NCBI RefSeq assembly: GCF_003385895.1
Contig: NZ_QRDQ01000007.1
Coordinates: 1,240,001-1,304,000, forward strand
DNA: 64,000 nucleotides
Direction: 5' to 3'
From: Flavobacterium cutihirudinis
GTDB taxonomy: Bacteria > Bacteroidota > Bacteroidia > Flavobacteriales > Flavobacteriaceae
This document shows positions 8,085 through 17,632 of this stretch, in pieces. Positions within the stretch are counted from its first letter, which is position 1. Each line of letters starts with the position of its first letter. The translations under genes were made by a program, and so were the position numbers. The notes below the pieces were generated by a model, which was not told where the DNA came from, did no database searches, and saw nothing but the letters and a program-made list of their open reading frames with translations.

Positions 8085-8870
8085 TTAATAGTTTCCTGAA
8101 TAACCTTTCATAATTCCTCGTGATGAATTTCGGATAAAATCCAAAATTTCATCTCTCTCAGGAGTAGCTTCCATCTCTGCTTCAATAATACTCAAAGCCT
8201 GAGTTGTATTGTAATTTTTCTGATACAGAATTCTATAAATTTCCTGTATCTCCCTAATTTTTTCTGTTGTAAAACCTCTTCTTCTCAGTCCAACTGAATT
8301 GATTCCAACATAAGATAAAGGTTCTTTTGCAGCTTTTGTATAAGGAGGAACGTCTTTTCTAACCAATGATCCACCTGAAATCATTGCATGATCCCCAATA
8401 TGAATAAATTGATGAATAGCTGCCAAACCACCAATAACGGCGTGGTTTCCAACTACAACGTGTCCAGCCAAAGCAACTCCATTTACTATAATGGCATTGT
8501 TTCCAATTTCACAATCGTGTGCGATATGTGCATAAGCCATTACTAAACAGTTGTTTCCAAGAATAGTTTGCCCTGAAGCAACTGTTCCTCTGTTGATAGT
8601 AACACATTCTCTGATGGTACAATTATCTCCTATAATAGCCAAAGAATCTTCTCCGCCAAATTTTAAATCCTGTGGTACAGCAGAAATTACCGCTCCTGGA
8701 AAAATATTACAATTTTTTCCAATTCGGGCACCTTCCATGATGGTTACATTTGAACCAATCCAAGTACCATCACCAATAATAACATTATTGTGGATTGTTG
8801 TAAAAGGTTCAATTACAACATTTTTAGCGATTTTAGCGCCTGGATGAACATATGCTAATGGTTGATTCAT
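8085..8870 (-). CDS. lpxA: Acyl-ACP:UDP-N-acetylglucosamine O-acyltransferase
   Basis: First step of lipid A synthesis: transfer of a 3-hydroxyacyl chain to UDP-GlcNAc. 261 residues: a left-handed beta-helix of hexapeptide repeats (about 1-185) and a C-terminal helical domain. The catalytic histidine is His118 in AYAHIAHDCEIG (equivalent to E. coli His125). IHQFIHIGDHAMISGGSLV is typical. Runs in the order lpxD, lpxC-fabZ, lpxA on the minus strand; the gap to lpxC-fabZ is 74 bases. Confidence 0.97.
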   Translation of the reverse strand: MNQPLAYVHPGAKIAKNVVIEPFTTIHNNVIIGDGTWIGSNVTIMEGARIGKNCNIFPGAVISAVPQDLKFGGEDSLAIIGDNCTIRECVTINRGTVASGQTILGNNCLVMAYAHIAHDCEIGNNAIIVNGVALAGHVVVGNHAVIGGLAAIHQFIHIGDHAMISGGSLVRKDVPPYTKAAKEPLSYVGINSVGLRRRGFTTEKIREIQEIYRILYQKNYNTTQALSIIEAEMEATPERDEILDFIRNSSRGIMKGYSGNY

Positions 8871-8944
8871 CTGTGAGTTTTATATTTTAAATTAAAATAA
8901 TCTGATTTAGGGCAACAAACGTAAACAATAAAATCGATTAATTA

Positions 8945-10342
8945 TTATTGTTTTTTTGCAATTTGAGCCATTAATTCTGCCTCAGTTACCAATTTCCCAT
9001 TTGCGTAAGCGTTAGCCTGCATGTGACAAATTCCTCTTCTGATTGGAGAAATCAATTCACATTTGAAAATTAATGTGTCCCCAGGCAATACTTTATGTTT
9101 GAATTTAACATTATCTATTTTCATAAAATAAGTCAAATAATTCTCTGGATCCGGAACTGTGCTTAATACCAAAATTCCTCCAGTCTGAGCCATTGCTTCA
9201 ACAATTAATACTCCCGGCATAACTGGCGCTTCAGGAAAATGTCCTACGAAGAAGTTTTCATTCATAGTTACATTTTTCATTCCCACAACATGACTGTCAG
9301 ACATTTCTATAATTCTGTCGATTAATAAAAATGGAGGTCTGTGAGGTAAAACAGCCATAATTTTATGGATGTCCATTAATGGCTCCTGATTCAAATCGTA
9401 TACAGGAACATGGTTTCTTTGCTCAATTTTAATAATTTTTGCAAGTTTCTTAGCAAATTGTGTATTTACGTAATGCCCTGGTTTATTTGCAATGATTTTT
9501 CCTTGGATTCTTACTCCAATCAAAGATAAATCTCCAATAACATCTAATAATTTGTGTCTTGCAGCTTCGTTTGGATAATGTAAAGTAAGATTATCTAAAA
9601 CACCATTTGGTTTAACTGAAATTTCATCTTTACCAAAAGCTTTCTTTAAATTTTCCATTGTAGACTCAGAGATTTCTTTATCTACATAAACAATGGCATT
9701 ATTTAAATCTCCACCTTTAATAAGTCCGTTTTCTAACAATGATTCTAATTCATGTAAGAAACTGAAAGTTCTTGAATTTGCTATTTCGTCTTTAAAATCT
9801 GAAATACTTTTAAGAGTAGCATTTTGAGTACCTAAAACTTTTGTACCAAAATCTACCATTGTAGTAACTTGGTAATCATCGCTTGGCATAACCAAAATCT
9901 CGCTTCCTGTAGCTTCATCAGTAAATGAAATTACTTCCTTTACTACATAAACATTGCGACTTGCAGCTTGTTCTTCGATTCCGGCTTTTTCTATTGCTTC
10001 TACAAAATATTTTGAAGAACCGTCCATAATAGGAAGCTCTGAAGCGTCTAATTCGATAATAACATTATCCAGATCACAGCCTACTAATGCAGCCAATACG
10101 TGTTCCGGAGTCTGAATTTTAACGCCTAGTTTTTCTAGATTTGTACCTCTTTGGGTATTAACAACATAATTAGCATCAGCCTCAATGACTGGTTGACCTT
10201 GCAGATCTACTCTTACAAAAGTGAAACCATTATTAATTGGAGCAGGTTTAAAAGTCATTGTAACTTCTTTTCCAGTGTGTAATCCAACTCCTGTTAGCGA
10301 AATTTCATTTTTGATGGTCTTCTGTTTAACCATTATATCCAT
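8945..10342 (-). CDS. lpxC-fabZ: Bifunctional LpxC deacetylase / FabZ dehydratase fusion
   Basis: 465 residues. The N-terminal part (about 1-310) is UDP-3-O-acyl-GlcNAc deacetylase, the committed step of lipid A synthesis: [18 protein letters not shown] carries a zinc histidine and the catalytic Glu, and [15 protein letters not shown] the other zinc ligands. The C-terminal part (about 325-465) is 3-hydroxyacyl-ACP dehydratase: [13 protein letters not shown], the active-site [13 protein letters not shown] and the EAMAQTGG glutamate. The fusion is characteristic of Bacteroidota and links lipid A commitment to fatty-acid elongation in one polypeptide. The start overlaps the end of lpxD by 17 bases, implying translational coupling. 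Confidence 0.98.
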   Translation of the reverse strand: MDIMVKQKTIKNEISLTGVGLHTGKEVTMTFKPAPINNGFTFVRVDLQGQPVIEADANYVVNTQRGTNLEKLGVKIQTPEHVLAALVGCDLDNVIIELDASELPIMDGSSKYFVEAIEKAGIEEQAASRNVYVVKEVISFTDEATGSEILVMPSDDYQVTTMVDFGTKVLGTQNATLKSISDFKDEIANSRTFSFLHELESLLENGLIKGGDLNNAIVYVDKEISESTMENLKKAFGKDEISVKPNGVLDNLTLHYPNEAARHKLLDVIGDLSLIGVRIQGKIIANKPGHYVNTQFAKKLAKIIKIEQRNHVPVYDLNQEPLMDIHKIMAVLPHRPPFLLIDRIIEMSDSHVVGMKNVTMNENFFVGHFPEAPVMPGVLIVEAMAQTGGILVLSTVPDPENYLTYFMKIDNVKFKHKVLPGDTLIFKCELISPIRRGICHMQANAYANGKLVTEAELMAQIAKKQ

Positions 10343-11369
10343 TTTTTGGGTTTATTATTTGTTTTTTTAATTCTTCCAGTTCGGTCACAATCTTAGGTAA
10401 ATTCTTAAAATGAACGTAAGATTTATTGAAATCGGTATAAGCCAGAGAAGGCGTTCCTTGTAGCGTTTCATCATCTTTGATGTTCCTTGCTACGCCAGAT
10501 TGTGCCTGTAGTCTTACATTGTTTCCTATAGTCAAGTGACCTGCGATACCAACTTGGCCGCCAATCATACAGTTTTCGCCAATTTTCGTAGAACCTGCCA
10601 CACCAGATTGCGCCGCAATCACAGTGTTTTTTCCTATTTCTACATTATGGGCAATCTGAATCTGATTGTCTAATTTAACTCCTTTTCTAATTATAGTGGA
10701 GCCCAAAGTTGCTCTGTCGATTGTAGTGTTGGCACCAATATCAACATTATCTTCAATGATAACGTTACCAATTTGTGGTACTTTACTATATACTCCCTCT
10801 TCATTTGGCACGAAGCCAAAACCATCTGCACCAATTATAACTCCGGAATGAACCGTGCAATTGTTTCCTATTACAGTTTCTGAATAAATTTTAGCTCCGG
10901 CGAAAATAAAAACATTGTCACCAATGGTTACATTGTCACCAATAAAACTGTTTGGGTAAATTTTTACATTATTACCTAAAACAACATTTTGACCAATATA
11001 ACTAAAACTACCTAAATATAGGTTTTCCCCATGTTTAGTTCCTTCAGACATAAAAGACTGCGGTTCGATACCGTTTTTGTTTAATTTAACCTGATTATAA
11101 AAGTGCAAAAGTTTAGAAAACGCTGCATAAGCATCTTCCACCTTTATCAATGTTGTAGTAATTTCCTGTTCAGGCACAAAGCTGTCATTAACAATCGTTA
11201 CTGTCGCTTTTGTACTATATATATAATTGATATACTTAGGGTTAGCTAAAAAAGTAAGAGATCCTTCCTCTCCTTCTTCTATTTTAGAAAGCCGAGAAAC
11301 TTCTGCATTGGGATTCCCAACAACTTCTCCTTCTAAAATTCCTGCTATTTGTTCTGCTGTAAATTTCAT
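10326..11369 (-). CDS. lpxD: UDP-3-O-(3-hydroxyacyl)glucosamine N-acyltransferase
   Basis: Third step of lipid A synthesis, adding the N-linked hydroxyacyl chain. 347 residues, the family's normal length: a uridine-binding N-terminal domain (about 1-105), a hexapeptide beta-helix (about 110-310) and a C-terminal helix. The catalytic His at about 240 is in [12 protein letters not shown]. Upstream, CAAAAATA at 11375-11382 reads as a TATTTTTG minus-7 element on the minus strand, placing the transcript start very close to the ATG. Confidence 0.97.
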   Translation of the reverse strand: MKFTAEQIAGILEGEVVGNPNAEVSRLSKIEEGEEGSLTFLANPKYINYIYSTKATVTIVNDSFVPEQEITTTLIKVEDAYAAFSKLLHFYNQVKLNKNGIEPQSFMSEGTKHGENLYLGSFSYIGQNVVLGNNVKIYPNSFIGDNVTIGDNVFIFAGAKIYSETVIGNNCTVHSGVIIGADGFGFVPNEEGVYSKVPQIGNVIIEDNVDIGANTTIDRATLGSTIIRKGVKLDNQIQIAHNVEIGKNTVIAAQSGVAGSTKIGENCMIGGQVGIAGHLTIGNNVRLQAQSGVARNIKDDETLQGTPSLAYTDFNKSYVHFKNLPKIVTELEELKKQIINPKNGYNG

Positions 11370-11408
11370 CGCGACAAAAATATAAAAAATAGATTTTAAA
11401 TGTTAATT

Positions 11409-12638
11409 TTAGATAAGTTGTTTTGGGAAACAGATGTAATATTTTGTAACCAATTTAGATAACGATTTCAAATTCAGCTGGTCAGAGGCTTCGACAACAT
11501 CTTCAATTGTTTTGTCTTTTTTCAAAATACGTATTGGTTCAGCTGCTTTACTATATGCTTGGTTTTTTATTTTCCCTCTAAAGATAAAATAACCTGCTTC
11601 TAATTGCGAAATACGATGTTCCTCTGCAAATTCTTCTTTCATGGACTGAGATTCTTCCATAGAAATTTTCTCAGCGCTCATTTTAATTTTAAGCAAATCT
11701 CTGTTAATGATCATTTTACTTAAGGTTGAAAGTATAAAATCATCTTGTCTTTGCCATGCTTTTAAGGCGCTTATTATGTCAAAATCATCCAATTGTGAAA
11801 ACAAATCCAATTTTTCTGCATCAAAATCTTCAAGTGTAATTTTATTTTGCATAAAGTACAAAAGCGGCTCGCTGCAAGGAAGTTTAACTCCTTTTAATGT
11901 AAGCTCTTTTGCTCTCTTTAATACTTTCATCAAAATCAGTTCTGCAACAAGGCTTGTTTTATGTAGATAGGCCTGCCAGTACATTAATCTTCTGGAAAGA
12001 AGAAATTTTTCGACTGAATAAATTCCCTTTTCTTCAATAACCAAAACATCATCAACAACATTCATCATCTGAATCAATCGTTCCGAATTCACATTTCCTT
12101 CTGCAACACCAGTATAAAAGCTGTCACGCTTCAAATAATCCATTCGATCCATATCCAATTGACTTGAAATCAATTGCAACATAAATTTTCGATGGTACTC
12201 TCCTCTAAAAACTTTAATAGCCAGACTTAATCTTCCGTCAAACTCTTCATTTAGCTGATTCATAAACAATAATGAAATCGCTTCATGGTGCACATCTTCA
12301 ACAATACTTTTTTCCATTGCGTGTGAAAAAGGTCCATGCCCAATATCATGAAGCAAAATTGCTATTAACAAAGCATTTTCTTCTTCATCAGAAATTGCAA
12401 CATCTTTAAAACGAAGCGTGTCGATTGCTTTTTTCATTAAATGCATACAACCTAAAGCATGATGAAAACGTGTATGATTCGCTCCAGGATACACCAAATA
12501 CGATAAACCCATTTGTGAAATACGGCGCAATCGCTGAAAATACGGATGCTGAATTAAGTCGTAAATAAGTTCGTTCGGGATTGTGATAAACCCGTAAATG
12601 GGATCATTGAATATTTTTAACTTATTGATATGAGTCAC
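11409..12638 (-). CDS. HD-domain phosphohydrolase (dGTPase-like)
   Basis: 409-residue metal-dependent phosphohydrolase of the HD superfamily. Motifs: NHTRFHHALGCMHL (first His), LLHDIGHGPFSHAME (HD pair) and a later Asp in SQLDMDRMDYLKRDSFYTG, which is conserved in the dNTP triphosphohydrolase-like group. Probably cleaves a nucleotide, but the substrate of this group in Bacteroidota is not established. Upstream, CAAATATA at 12661-12668 reads TATATTTG on the minus strand, a good minus-7 element. It precedes lpxD on the same strand with a 39-base gap. Confidence 0.9.
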   Translation of the reverse strand: MTHINKLKIFNDPIYGFITIPNELIYDLIQHPYFQRLRRISQMGLSYLVYPGANHTRFHHALGCMHLMKKAIDTLRFKDVAISDEEENALLIAILLHDIGHGPFSHAMEKSIVEDVHHEAISLLFMNQLNEEFDGRLSLAIKVFRGEYHRKFMLQLISSQLDMDRMDYLKRDSFYTGVAEGNVNSERLIQMMNVVDDVLVIEEKGIYSVEKFLLSRRLMYWQAYLHKTSLVAELILMKVLKRAKELTLKGVKLPCSEPLLYFMQNKITLEDFDAEKLDLFSQLDDFDIISALKAWQRQDDFILSTLSKMIINRDLLKIKMSAEKISMEESQSMKEEFAEEHRISQLEAGYFIFRGKIKNQAYSKAAEPIRILKKDKTIEDVVEASDQLNLKSLSKLVTKYYICFPKQLI

Positions 12639-12851
12639 TATTTGGTTATTTTTAGGTCAACAAATATAAGTAAATAACTATAGTTTTTCATTTAAATCTT
12701 GATATTAAATTCAATTGATTTTGAGGTAAATACCTAAAAAACAAAATGATTTTATCTTGAATTTAGATTTCATTTTCGCGAAATTTATACTATTTTTAAT
12801 ACTTTTTAAGTTCTATAACTTTAAATTGCAGTAAAAATTATTAATTGATTT

Positions 12852-14404
12852 ATGGATAAGATAAAAATACTTTGGGTCGATGATGAAATCGATCTTTTAA
12901 AGCCTCACATATTATTTCTCGAAAAAAAGAATTACGAAGTTACAACCTGTAATAATGGTCTTGACGCTGTTGCTTTATTCGAAGAAGACAATTTTGATAT
13001 AGTTTTTCTGGATGAGAATATGCCAGGAATGAGTGGTCTGGAAACACTTTCTGAAATGAAAGAAAAAAAATCGGCTATTCCGATGATTATGATCACCAAA
13101 AGTGAGGAAGAATATATTATGGAAGAAGCGATTGGCTCTAAAATCGCTGATTATTTGATAAAACCGGTTAATCCGAATCAGATTTTATTGAGTTTAAAGA
13201 AAAATCTCGATGATTCCCGATTGATTACAGAAAAAACAACTTTGGATTATCAGAAAGAATTCAGAAAAATTTCTATGGAATTAGCCATGGTGAATTCTTA
13301 TGAAGACTGGGTTGAATTGTACAAAAAGCTACTTTTTTGGGAAATGAAACTGGAAGATATCAACGATCAGGCGATGATTGAAATTCTTGAATCGCAGAAA
13401 GTCGAAGCCAATTCTCAATTCGGAAAATATATTGAACGAAATTATGAAGACTGGTTTGCTCCAAAAGCTGATAAACCAATCCAATCTCATGATTTATTTA
13501 AAGAATTAGTTGTTCCGGAAATCAAAAAGAAAGACAAGCCAATTCTATTTGTTGTAATTGATAATTTGCGTTACGATCAATGGAAATCTTTTGAAACTGT
13601 AATCTCTAATTATTATAAATTAGAAAAAGAAGTTCCCTATTTTTCAATTCTACCAACTGCAACACAATATGCAAGAAATGCTATTTTCTCTGGCTTACTG
13701 CCTTTGGATATGGAAAAAAAACATCCTGAATATTGGAAAAACGATGTAGAAGACGGAGGGAAAAATTTGTATGAAGCGGAATTTTTATCGGCTCAGCTAA
13801 AACGTCTAGGTCTTAATATTAAGGAAGATTATTTTAAAATTACCAATTAGCCAGTGGTAAAAAACTAGCTGAAAATTTCAAAGCATTAAAAGGCAATGAT
13901 TTGGTAACTGTGGTCTACAACTTTGTTGACATGCTTTCGCATGCAAAGACGGAAATGGAAGTTGTAAAAGAATTAGCTTCTGATGACAAAGCTTATCGTT
14001 CGTTAACCTTGAGTTGGTTTAAAAATTCACCTCTTTTAGAACTTATTCAACAAGCTCAATTATTAGGTTTTAAATTAATCCTTACAACAGACCACGGAAC
14101 GATTAATGTAAAAAATCCGTCGAAAGTTGTCGGAGATAAAAATACAAGTTTAAATTTGCGCTACAAAACTGGTCGTAGTTTGACGTACGAACAAAAAGAT
14201 GTTTACGTAGTTAAAGAGCCTAAAACAATTGGTTTGCCAGCTATAAATATGAGTAGTTCGTTTATTTTTGCCAAAAATGATTTTTTTCTGGCCTACGTAA
14301 ACAACTACAATCATTATGTAAGTTATTATAAAAACACATATCAGCATGGCGGAATTTCATTAGAAGAAATGATCATTCCGTTTTTGGTATTTAACCCTAA
14401 ATAA
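12852..14404 (+). pseudogene. porX: PorX-type response regulator with PglZ domain, split by a 1-base frameshift
   Basis: PorX is the response regulator paired with PorY that controls type IX secretion and gliding genes. Residues 1-120 are a receiver domain with Asp10/Asp11, phospho-acceptor Asp54 (FLDENMPG) and Lys in LIKPVNP. The C-terminal half is a PglZ, alkaline phosphatase-like domain (VVIDNLRYDQW, PTATQYARNAIFSGLLP, TTDHGTINVKNP, HGGISLEEMIIPF). The first frame stops at TAG 13848-13850 after ITN. The correct continuation, LASGKKLAENFK, starts at 13847 in the minus-1 frame and runs without interruption to 14404. Adding one T at AATTAG would restore a protein of about 517 residues, the PorX length. 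No slippery heptamer precedes the site, so it is either a real inactivating deletion or an assembly error. Confidence 0.9.
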
Positions 14405-14410
14405 AGTTTT

Positions 14411-14450
14411 CATTCGCAGTTTTCAGTCTCATTCTGGAAACTGCGAATGA
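14411..14450. terminator. Hairpin after porX
   Basis: CATTCGCAGTTT at 14411-14422 pairs with AAACTGCGAATG at 14438-14449. No strong T run follows, so it may be a weak terminator or RNA-stabilising hairpin. It spans the first in-frame ATG (14447) of tsaE, which argues for the later tsaE start. Confidence 0.55.
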
Positions 14451-14473
14451 GATTAAAGACAAATAAAAATAAA

Positions 14474-14881
14474 ATGAATATCATTTTTTCATTAGATCAA
14501 ATCCAGGAAGTTGCCCAGCAGATTTTAGATTCAAATCCTAAAAAAATCATTCTTTTTAACGGAGAAATGGGAGTTGGAAAAACTACTTTAATAAAACAAC
14601 TTTGTAAAACTTTAGGCGTTCAGGATGCAACTAGCAGTCCAACCTTTTCTTTAGTTAATGAATATTATACTTCTGATAATCAAACTGTTTATCATTTTGA
14701 TTTTTATCGATTAAATAAAGAAACCGAAGCACTTGATATGGGTGTGGATGATTATCTGTATTCCGGAAATTGGTGTTTTATCGAATGGTCTGAAAAAATT
14801 GCAAATTTACTTCCAGAAGAGACGTCAAACATTACAATTGAATTACTGGCTGACGGAAAAAGAGAGCTAAAATTAGTATAA
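14474..14881 (+). CDS. tsaE: tRNA threonylcarbamoyladenosine synthesis ATPase
   Basis: P-loop ATPase that works with TsaB and TsaD to make the t6A modification at position 37 of ANN-decoding tRNAs. Start set at ATG 14474 (MNIIFSLDQI), 135 residues, rather than 14447, because the latter lies inside the post-porX hairpin. Walker A is NGEMGVGKTTLIKQL at about 29-43; SSPTFSLVNEY and the HFDFYRL switch-like motif follow; IEWSEKI is the usual C-terminal signature. Confidence 0.95.
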   Translation: MNIIFSLDQIQEVAQQILDSNPKKIILFNGEMGVGKTTLIKQLCKTLGVQDATSSPTFSLVNEYYTSDNQTVYHFDFYRLNKETEALDMGVDDYLYSGNWCFIEWSEKIANLLPEETSNITIELLADGKRELKLV

Positions 14882-15010
14882 AAGCTATGAGAAGATTTTG
14901 CCAAAACCTTTAGCTTGCGGTACTAATTAGGTTTGCAGTAAAATTTACACAAAATCTTCAAAAAATATCTTAACATTGTCGTTATAGTATTAGCAGAATT
15001 TTTGCACTAA

Positions 15011-15042
15011 TTGTAAATCTTTTTGCGTAATTTGTACCTTTA
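15011..15042 (+). promoter_or_regulatory. Promoter of alanine dehydrogenase gene
   Basis: TTG at 15011-15013 and TACCTTTA at 15035-15042, spacer 21. It matches the Bacteroidota TTG-N19-23-TAnnTTTG form except for the last base. It lies 16 bases before the ATG. Confidence 0.6.
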
Positions 15043-15058
15043 ATTTTTTGCATAACCC

Positions 15059-16258
15059 ATGTCAATCACGTTAACTCCATTTACTAAACAACAATTACTG
15101 CCACAAGAAGAAAAGCTTGAGGTTGGCCGTTTTAAAAGAGAACTTTTTATAGGAATTCCTAAAGAAACAAGTTATCAGGAACGTCGTATTTGCTTAACTC
15201 CAGATGCTGTAAATTCTTTAACTTATGAAGGTCATCGCGTTATGATTGAATCTGGTGCGGGAGAAAGTTCTAGTTATTCAGATAAAGAGTATGCGGACGC
15301 TGGTGCAGAAATTACAAAAGACACAAAAAAAGTTTTTGGTTGTCCATTTTTATTAAAGGTAGAACCACCAACGTTAGCTGAAATTAAAATGATAAATCCT
15401 GAAACGGTTATCATTTCTGCTATTCAGTTAAAAACCAAAAAGAAAGAATATTTTGAGGCTTTAGCACAAAAGAAAATCACTGCGCTTGCCTTTGAATACA
15501 TAAAAGATGAAGACGGATCTTATCCGGCTGTAAAATCTTTAAGTGAAATCGCCGGAACTGCTTCCATCTTAATTGCTGCCGAATTAATGATTACAGATGA
15601 ATTCGGAAAAGGACTTTTATTCGGAAATATTACGGGCGTCCCTCCTACTGAAGTTGTTATTTTAGGAGCCGGAACTGTAGGTGAATTTGCTGCAAAAACC
15701 GCAATTGGGCTTGGGGCAAATGTAAAAGTTTTTGATAATTCTATTACAAAACTACGTCGTTTACAGAATAATCTAAATCAGCGAATCTTTACTTCTACTA
15801 TTCAACAAAAAGGTCTTTTAAAAGCTTTAAGGCGTTGTGACGTGGCAATTGGTGCCATGCGCGGAAAAGAACGCTGTCCAATTGTTGTTACCGAAACAAT
15901 GGTTGAACATATGAAAAAAGGTGCGGTGATTGTTGATGTCAGTATTGATACGGGCGGATGTTTCGAAAGTTCAGAAGTAACAACACACGAAAAACCAACT
16001 TTTATCAAAAACAATGTTTTGCACTATTGTGTACCAAATATTCCTTCAAGATATTCTAAAACTGCTTCATTATCAATAAGTAACATCTTGACTCCTTATT
16101 TGCATCAGATAGCTGAAGATGGTGGTTTGGAGAGTGCAATTCGTTGCAACAAAGGTCTTAAAAATGGTATTTATTTATACCACGGAATCCTTACAAATAA
16201 AGCAATTGGAGACTGGTTTGATTTGCCGGACAACGATATTAATTTACTTGTATTTTAA
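15059..16258 (+). CDS. ald: Alanine dehydrogenase
   Basis: NAD-dependent interconversion of L-alanine with pyruvate and ammonia. 399 residues, slightly longer than the classical 370 because of an N-terminal extension of about 25. Motifs: GIPKETSYQERRICLTPDAV (substrate-binding Arg/Lys region), GHRVMIESGAGESS, and a Rossmann NAD site VVILGAGTVGEFAAKTAIGL with acidic VFDNS at the strand 2 end. DVSIDTGGCFESSE and HYCVPNIPSRYSKTAS are typical of Ald. Likely a single gene. Confidence 0.95.
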   Translation: MSITLTPFTKQQLLPQEEKLEVGRFKRELFIGIPKETSYQERRICLTPDAVNSLTYEGHRVMIESGAGESSSYSDKEYADAGAEITKDTKKVFGCPFLLKVEPPTLAEIKMINPETVIISAIQLKTKKKEYFEALAQKKITALAFEYIKDEDGSYPAVKSLSEIAGTASILIAAELMITDEFGKGLLFGNITGVPPTEVVILGAGTVGEFAAKTAIGLGANVKVFDNSITKLRRLQNNLNQRIFTSTIQQKGLLKALRRCDVAIGAMRGKERCPIVVTETMVEHMKKGAVIVDVSIDTGGCFESSEVTTHEKPTFIKNNVLHYCVPNIPSRYSKTASLSISNILTPYLHQIAEDGGLESAIRCNKGLKNGIYLYHGILTNKAIGDWFDLPDNDINLLVF

Positions 16259-16279
16259 AGGAACTTTAATGTACCTTTG
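16248..16279 (+). promoter_or_regulatory. Promoter of the DUF4258-type gene
   Basis: TTG at 16248-16250 and a perfect TACCTTTG at 16272-16279 with a 21-base spacer, overlapping the end of ald. It is 15 bases from the ATG at 16295 and shows that the upstream TTG at 16277 is promoter sequence, not a start codon. Confidence 0.75.
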
Positions 16280-16294
16280 CAAAAATTTTATTTC

Positions 16295-16681
16295 ATGAAG
16301 TTCGTACACCGTTTTGCATATTATTTGATTGGTTTAGTGATGGGTTGTTTTTTTGTAGCCCTTGTATTTAGTGGTAAAGACACTCGCTGTAACTATTTTC
16401 CGAACGCAAGAGTTTTAAACAATCTTAGAACGAAACCTTTTCAGTATTCTGATAAAGCCATTCAGGTTTTAAATGAAAAATGGATAGACACGGCTGATAT
16501 TAAAAGTACTTTGACTCATGGTGATGTTGACTTTGACCAAAGTAATGTTCCGTTTAAAAACGGAAAATTATACATAATTGAAGGGAAAACAGTAAAAAAT
16601 CAAGAGATTATTTTAAAAGTAGTGAATTACGAAAAGAAAGCTGTCTTAGAGGAAATTATTAAGAAACCTGCAGATAAATAG
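16295..16681 (+). CDS. Small membrane-anchored DUF4258-like protein
   Basis: 128 residues from ATG 16295 (MKFVHRFAYY). One N-terminal membrane helix (YYLIGLVMGCFFVALVF, about 9-25), then a soluble domain that resembles DUF4258: ADIKSTLTHGDVDFDQSN, YIIEGKTVKNQEIILKVVNY. The soluble part faces the periplasm if the helix is an uncleaved anchor. Function unknown; conserved in flavobacteria as far as I recall. Confidence 0.82.
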   Translation: MKFVHRFAYYLIGLVMGCFFVALVFSGKDTRCNYFPNARVLNNLRTKPFQYSDKAIQVLNEKWIDTADIKSTLTHGDVDFDQSNVPFKNGKLYIIEGKTVKNQEIILKVVNYEKKAVLEEIIKKPADK

Positions 16682-16707
16682 TCTGCTGAATCAAAATTAA
16701 TTAAGAT

Positions 16708-16813
16708 TTTTGTCATTTCGAGGTATGAGAAATCACACGTGAAATTCGACAAAGATTGAAGATATTGTCTATGAAATTTCTAGTGTAATTTCTCGTACCT
16801 CGAAATGACAAAA
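16708..16813. repeat. Long imperfect inverted repeat (Bacteroidota intergenic element)
   Basis: The left arm 16708-16746 and right arm 16774-16813 are reverse complements over about 38 bases with about four mismatches, around a loop of about 27. The ends read TTTGTCATTTCGAGGTA / TACCTCGAAATGACAAA. Elements beginning TTTGTCATTTCGA are very common between genes of flavobacteria in my recollection. It lies between convergent genes and may also end transcription. Confidence 0.8.
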
Positions 16814-16850
16814 TTGCTAAAAATTCGTGTAAATTGGTGTAATTGGTGTT

Positions 16851-17522
16851 TTACAACCAATCAATTTCTTTAATTCCTTTCGATTTCAGAAAATCATTTG
16901 TCTGACTAAAATGTTTGTTTCCAAACCATTTCCCTTGATTAGCACTCATTGGTGATGGATGTCCTGATTCTAGAATATAATGTTTTGAACGATCAATTTT
17001 TGATCCTTTTTTTTGAGCAAAACTTCCCCATAAAAGAAAAACAACATTTTCTTTCTGATCAGAAATAGCTTGAATAACAGCATCTGTAAAAAGATTCCAT
17101 TTTAAATGTTTATGACTATTTGGACTGTCTTTTCTAACAGTCAATGATGCGTTTAAAAGCAAAACACCCTGTTGCGCCCATTTTTCAAGATTCCCTGATG
17201 TTGGCATAAAAATCGAATCAAAATCGGTATTTATTTCTCTGAAAATATTGCGCAAAGAAGGTGGAATTTTAACATCATTATTTACTGAAAAACTTAAACC
17301 ATTGGCCTCGCCTTCTCCATGATAAGGATCCTGACCAATAATAACAACCTTTAAATCCTTAAAACTGCAATTATTAAATGCAGAAAAAATTAACTCAGTC
17401 GGCGGATAACAAGTGTGCGTTTTATATTCGATATCCAAAGCCTCCATTAATTCAGTGAAGTATGGTTTTTGAATTTCATCTTTTAAAACTGCTTGCCAAT
17501 CTGAGGATAAATTAATTTTCAT
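16851..17522 (-). CDS. ung: Uracil-DNA glycosylase, family 1
   Basis: Base-excision repair enzyme removing uracil from DNA. 223 residues, normal length. Catalytic water-activating Asp65 in IIGQDPYHGEGEANGLSF; LLLNASLTVR; and the leucine-loop/histidine motif ESGHPSPMSANQGKWFGNKH with His188. Divergently transcribed from mutS2, which also acts in DNA repair. Confidence 0.98.
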   Translation of the reverse strand: MKINLSSDWQAVLKDEIQKPYFTELMEALDIEYKTHTCYPPTELIFSAFNNCSFKDLKVVIIGQDPYHGEGEANGLSFSVNNDVKIPPSLRNIFREINTDFDSIFMPTSGNLEKWAQQGVLLLNASLTVRKDSPNSHKHLKWNLFTDAVIQAISDQKENVVFLLWGSFAQKKGSKIDRSKHYILESGHPSPMSANQGKWFGNKHFSQTNDFLKSKGIKEIDWL

Positions 17523-17599
17523 TTTAAAATTTTATTACAAATTACGCAAAGTTTTATTCAAACTGCCAATTATTAGTGCTATTTAGTTTTAAAACTTTG

Positions 17600-17607
17600 T
17601 AACTTTG
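17600..17607 (+). promoter_or_regulatory. Minus-7 promoter element of mutS2
   Basis: TAACTTTG at 17600-17607, a perfect TAnnTTTG, 26 bases before the mutS2 ATG. No TTG is seen at the usual distance upstream, so the promoter may be weak or use a degenerate minus-33. Confidence 0.5.
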
Positions 17608-17632
17608 AAATCTTTACAACTTACGATATATA

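Noticed and set aside
13830..13855. Programmed minus-1 frameshift in porX
   Set aside because: No XXXYYYZ slippery heptamer in the correct phase and no hairpin just downstream; PorX is normally a single frame.
14447..14473. Nine-codon upstream extension of tsaE
   Set aside because: It lies in the hairpin after porX and adds a basic, unconserved leader.
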